Source of the DNA: Flammeovirgaceae bacterium
GTDB taxonomy: Bacteria; Bacteroidota; Bacteroidia; Cytophagales; Cyclobacteriaceae
Assembly (NCBI GenBank): GCA_022616575.1
Contig: JAKEEN010000068.1
Span: 1-7,883, forward strand
Reading direction: 5' to 3'
DNA length: 7,883 bases
Shown: in pieces, positions 6,929 to 7,883 of the stretch
How positions within the stretch are numbered: position 1 is the first letter of the stretch
How the letters are laid out: every line of letters begins with the position of its first letter
The notes under the pieces: model-generated
Told to the model about the DNA's origin: nothing
Database searches by the model: none
The model's input: only the letters and a program-made list of their open reading frames with translations
Made by a program: the position numbers and the translations under genes

Positions 6929-7088
6929 GGCCAGTTAAAAAAATTTGAATTTACGATGCCGAACAAGCTCAAAAAGTAGTCCAAACCCAATCAAAAACTC
7001 GGATCGTGCGTTAAATTTAGCAACTTTATGTCGAAATGACCTAACCAATGTGGACTAAACACATGAATCAACGGATTTACAAACATTT
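6929..7088. other. Divergent intergenic region between the LysM gene and the NfeD-family gene
   Basis: These 160 bases separate two genes pointing apart and must carry both promoters. T-rich boxes are present on both strands, for example TACTTTTT on the minus strand, but none has a correctly spaced partner, so no promoter is assigned. A 12-codon frame opening at 7063 overlaps the NfeD start and is taken as chance. Confidence 0.35.
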
Positions 7089-7883
7089 ATGTATAAACTA
7101 ATTCTGATTTTATTCGCAGCCTTCTCAACCCTGCCTGTTTTTGCCCAGAGGAAAAAGGTAATGGTAATGGAAATCAAGGCAGAGATCGACCCCCGTACCT
7201 CACGCTATGTTGAGTTGGCCCTGGCCCATGCAAAAAAATCTAACGCTGAAATTCTGCTTATCGAAATGGATACTTATGGTGGAATTTTAACCGATGCCAA
7301 AGAGATTGTAGATAAAATAATGAAAGTGGAACAGCCTGTCTGGGTGTTTATTAATACCGATGCCGCTTCGGCTGGTGCCCTGATCTCCATTGCGTGTGAT
7401 AGCATTTATATGTCGCCCGGTGCCAGCATCGGTGCCGCCACTGTGGTAGATGCTACTGGAGAAAAAGCGCCTGACAAATATCAATCGTATATGCGCTCGA
7501 TCATGCGATCAACGGCTGAAGAGCGTGGCCGTGATCCGCGCATTGCAGAAGGAATGGTAGATGAAGGAATTGTTATTGAAGGTGTGAAGAAAGAAGGCGA
7601 AGTCATTACTTTTTCAACCTCCGAAGCGATTGCACACGGTTATTGTGAAGCCAAAGTAGAGACGATCCAGGAAATTCTAAAACGAAACAACATCACTTCG
7701 TATGAACTTGATCACTTCAGGCTTTCTCAAACCGATAGAATTATTGCCTTCTTCCTGAATCCGTTTATCAGCGGACTCTTAATACTCGTCATCATTGGTG
7801 GAATCTATTTTGAAATGCAAACTCCTGGTGTAGGATTTCCGGGTGCGGCTGCATTAGTGGCACTCATTTTATATTTAGTACCC
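7089..7883 (+). CDS. NfeD-family membrane-bound serine protease (ClpP-like fold), N-terminal part, cut by window edge
   Basis: The frame opens at ATG 7089 and runs 265 codons to the end of the window without a stop. Residues 1-20 are a signal peptide (MYKLILILFAAFSTLPVFAQ). Residues about 24-200 form a ClpP/crotonase-like protease domain: VMVMEIKAEIDPRTSRYV, then MDTYGG (60-65) where many relatives have DTPGG, then DAASAGALIS (91-100) with the likely nucleophile Ser94. Lys130, spaced before RSTAEERGRDP, fits the lysine of the Ser-Lys dyad known in archaeal NfeD. From about 218, hydrophobic segments begin (FLNPFISGLLILVIIGGIYF, then the G/A-rich segment to the edge). The C-terminal membrane part and soluble NfeD/OB-like domain should follow outside the window. 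Archaeal homologues cleave a stomatin C-terminus, and stomatin-like genes are often neighbours; none is visible here. Proteolysis of an envelope substrate is likely, the target unknown. Confidence 0.92.
   Translation, partial: MYKLILILFAAFSTLPVFAQRKKVMVMEIKAEIDPRTSRYVELALAHAKKSNAEILLIEMDTYGGILTDAKEIVDKIMKVEQPVWVFINTDAASAGALISIACDSIYMSPGASIGAATVVDATGEKAPDKYQSYMRSIMRSTAEERGRDPRIAEGMVDEGIVIEGVKKEGEVITFSTSEAIAHGYCEAKVETIQEILKRNNITSYELDHFRLSQTDRIIAFFLNPFISGLLILVIIGGIYFEMQTPGVGFPGAAALVALILYLVP

Noticed and set aside
7063..7101. A 12-codon frame (MNQRIYKHLCIN) overlapping the start of the NfeD-family gene.
   Set aside because: It is short, resembles no attenuator leader and has no hairpin after it, so chance is the simplest explanation.

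Overview
The window looks like chromosomal DNA of a Bacteroidota bacterium, probably Cytophagales-like, though the rank below phylum is a guess. The signs are a DUF5916 outer-membrane-type protein, an OmpA protein with a Bacteroidota-style NGSFE jelly-roll N-terminus, a LysM/double-psi-barrel protein typical of the phylum, signal peptides ending in Ser-Gln or Ala-Gln, and starts without clear Shine-Dalgarno sequences. Nothing points to a phage, plasmid, IS element, CRISPR array or RNA gene.

Layout. (1) Bases 1-2512, minus strand: a DUF5916 protein with an N-terminal CBM9-like domain is followed after one base by the first 80 codons of a ferredoxin/flavodoxin reductase-like protein that runs off the left edge. 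(2) A 240-base divergent gap. (3) 2753-4099, plus strand: purB, adenylosuccinate lyase, intact. (4) 4162-4748, plus strand: a small AT-rich toxin-antitoxin-like module, consisting of a 59-residue antitoxin-like protein overlapping a PIN-domain (VapC-type) toxin whose frame is broken by one extra base. (5) 4758-6928, minus strand: a two-gene envelope unit, with a LysM x3 plus RlpA-like barrel protein and then an OmpA-family protein, joined by an ATGA overlap. (6) 7089 to the right edge, plus strand: the first 265 residues of an NfeD-family membrane serine protease.

How the genes relate. The LysM and OmpA proteins both carry peptidoglycan-binding domains and are probably translated together, so a shared envelope role is likely. 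purB is a housekeeping gene. The toxin-antitoxin module behaves like a small accessory insertion between purB and the envelope unit; it is about 35% G+C by hand count against about 42% for the first 360 bases of purB.

The most unusual signals are two short repeats that appear to have been absorbed into reading frames near their N-termini: a GC-rich palindrome in the reductase gene and a 7-base tandem repeat in the signal-peptide region of the OmpA gene. The broken toxin and an A11 homopolymer in its antitoxin also deserve a look. I see no convincing new multi-gene system.
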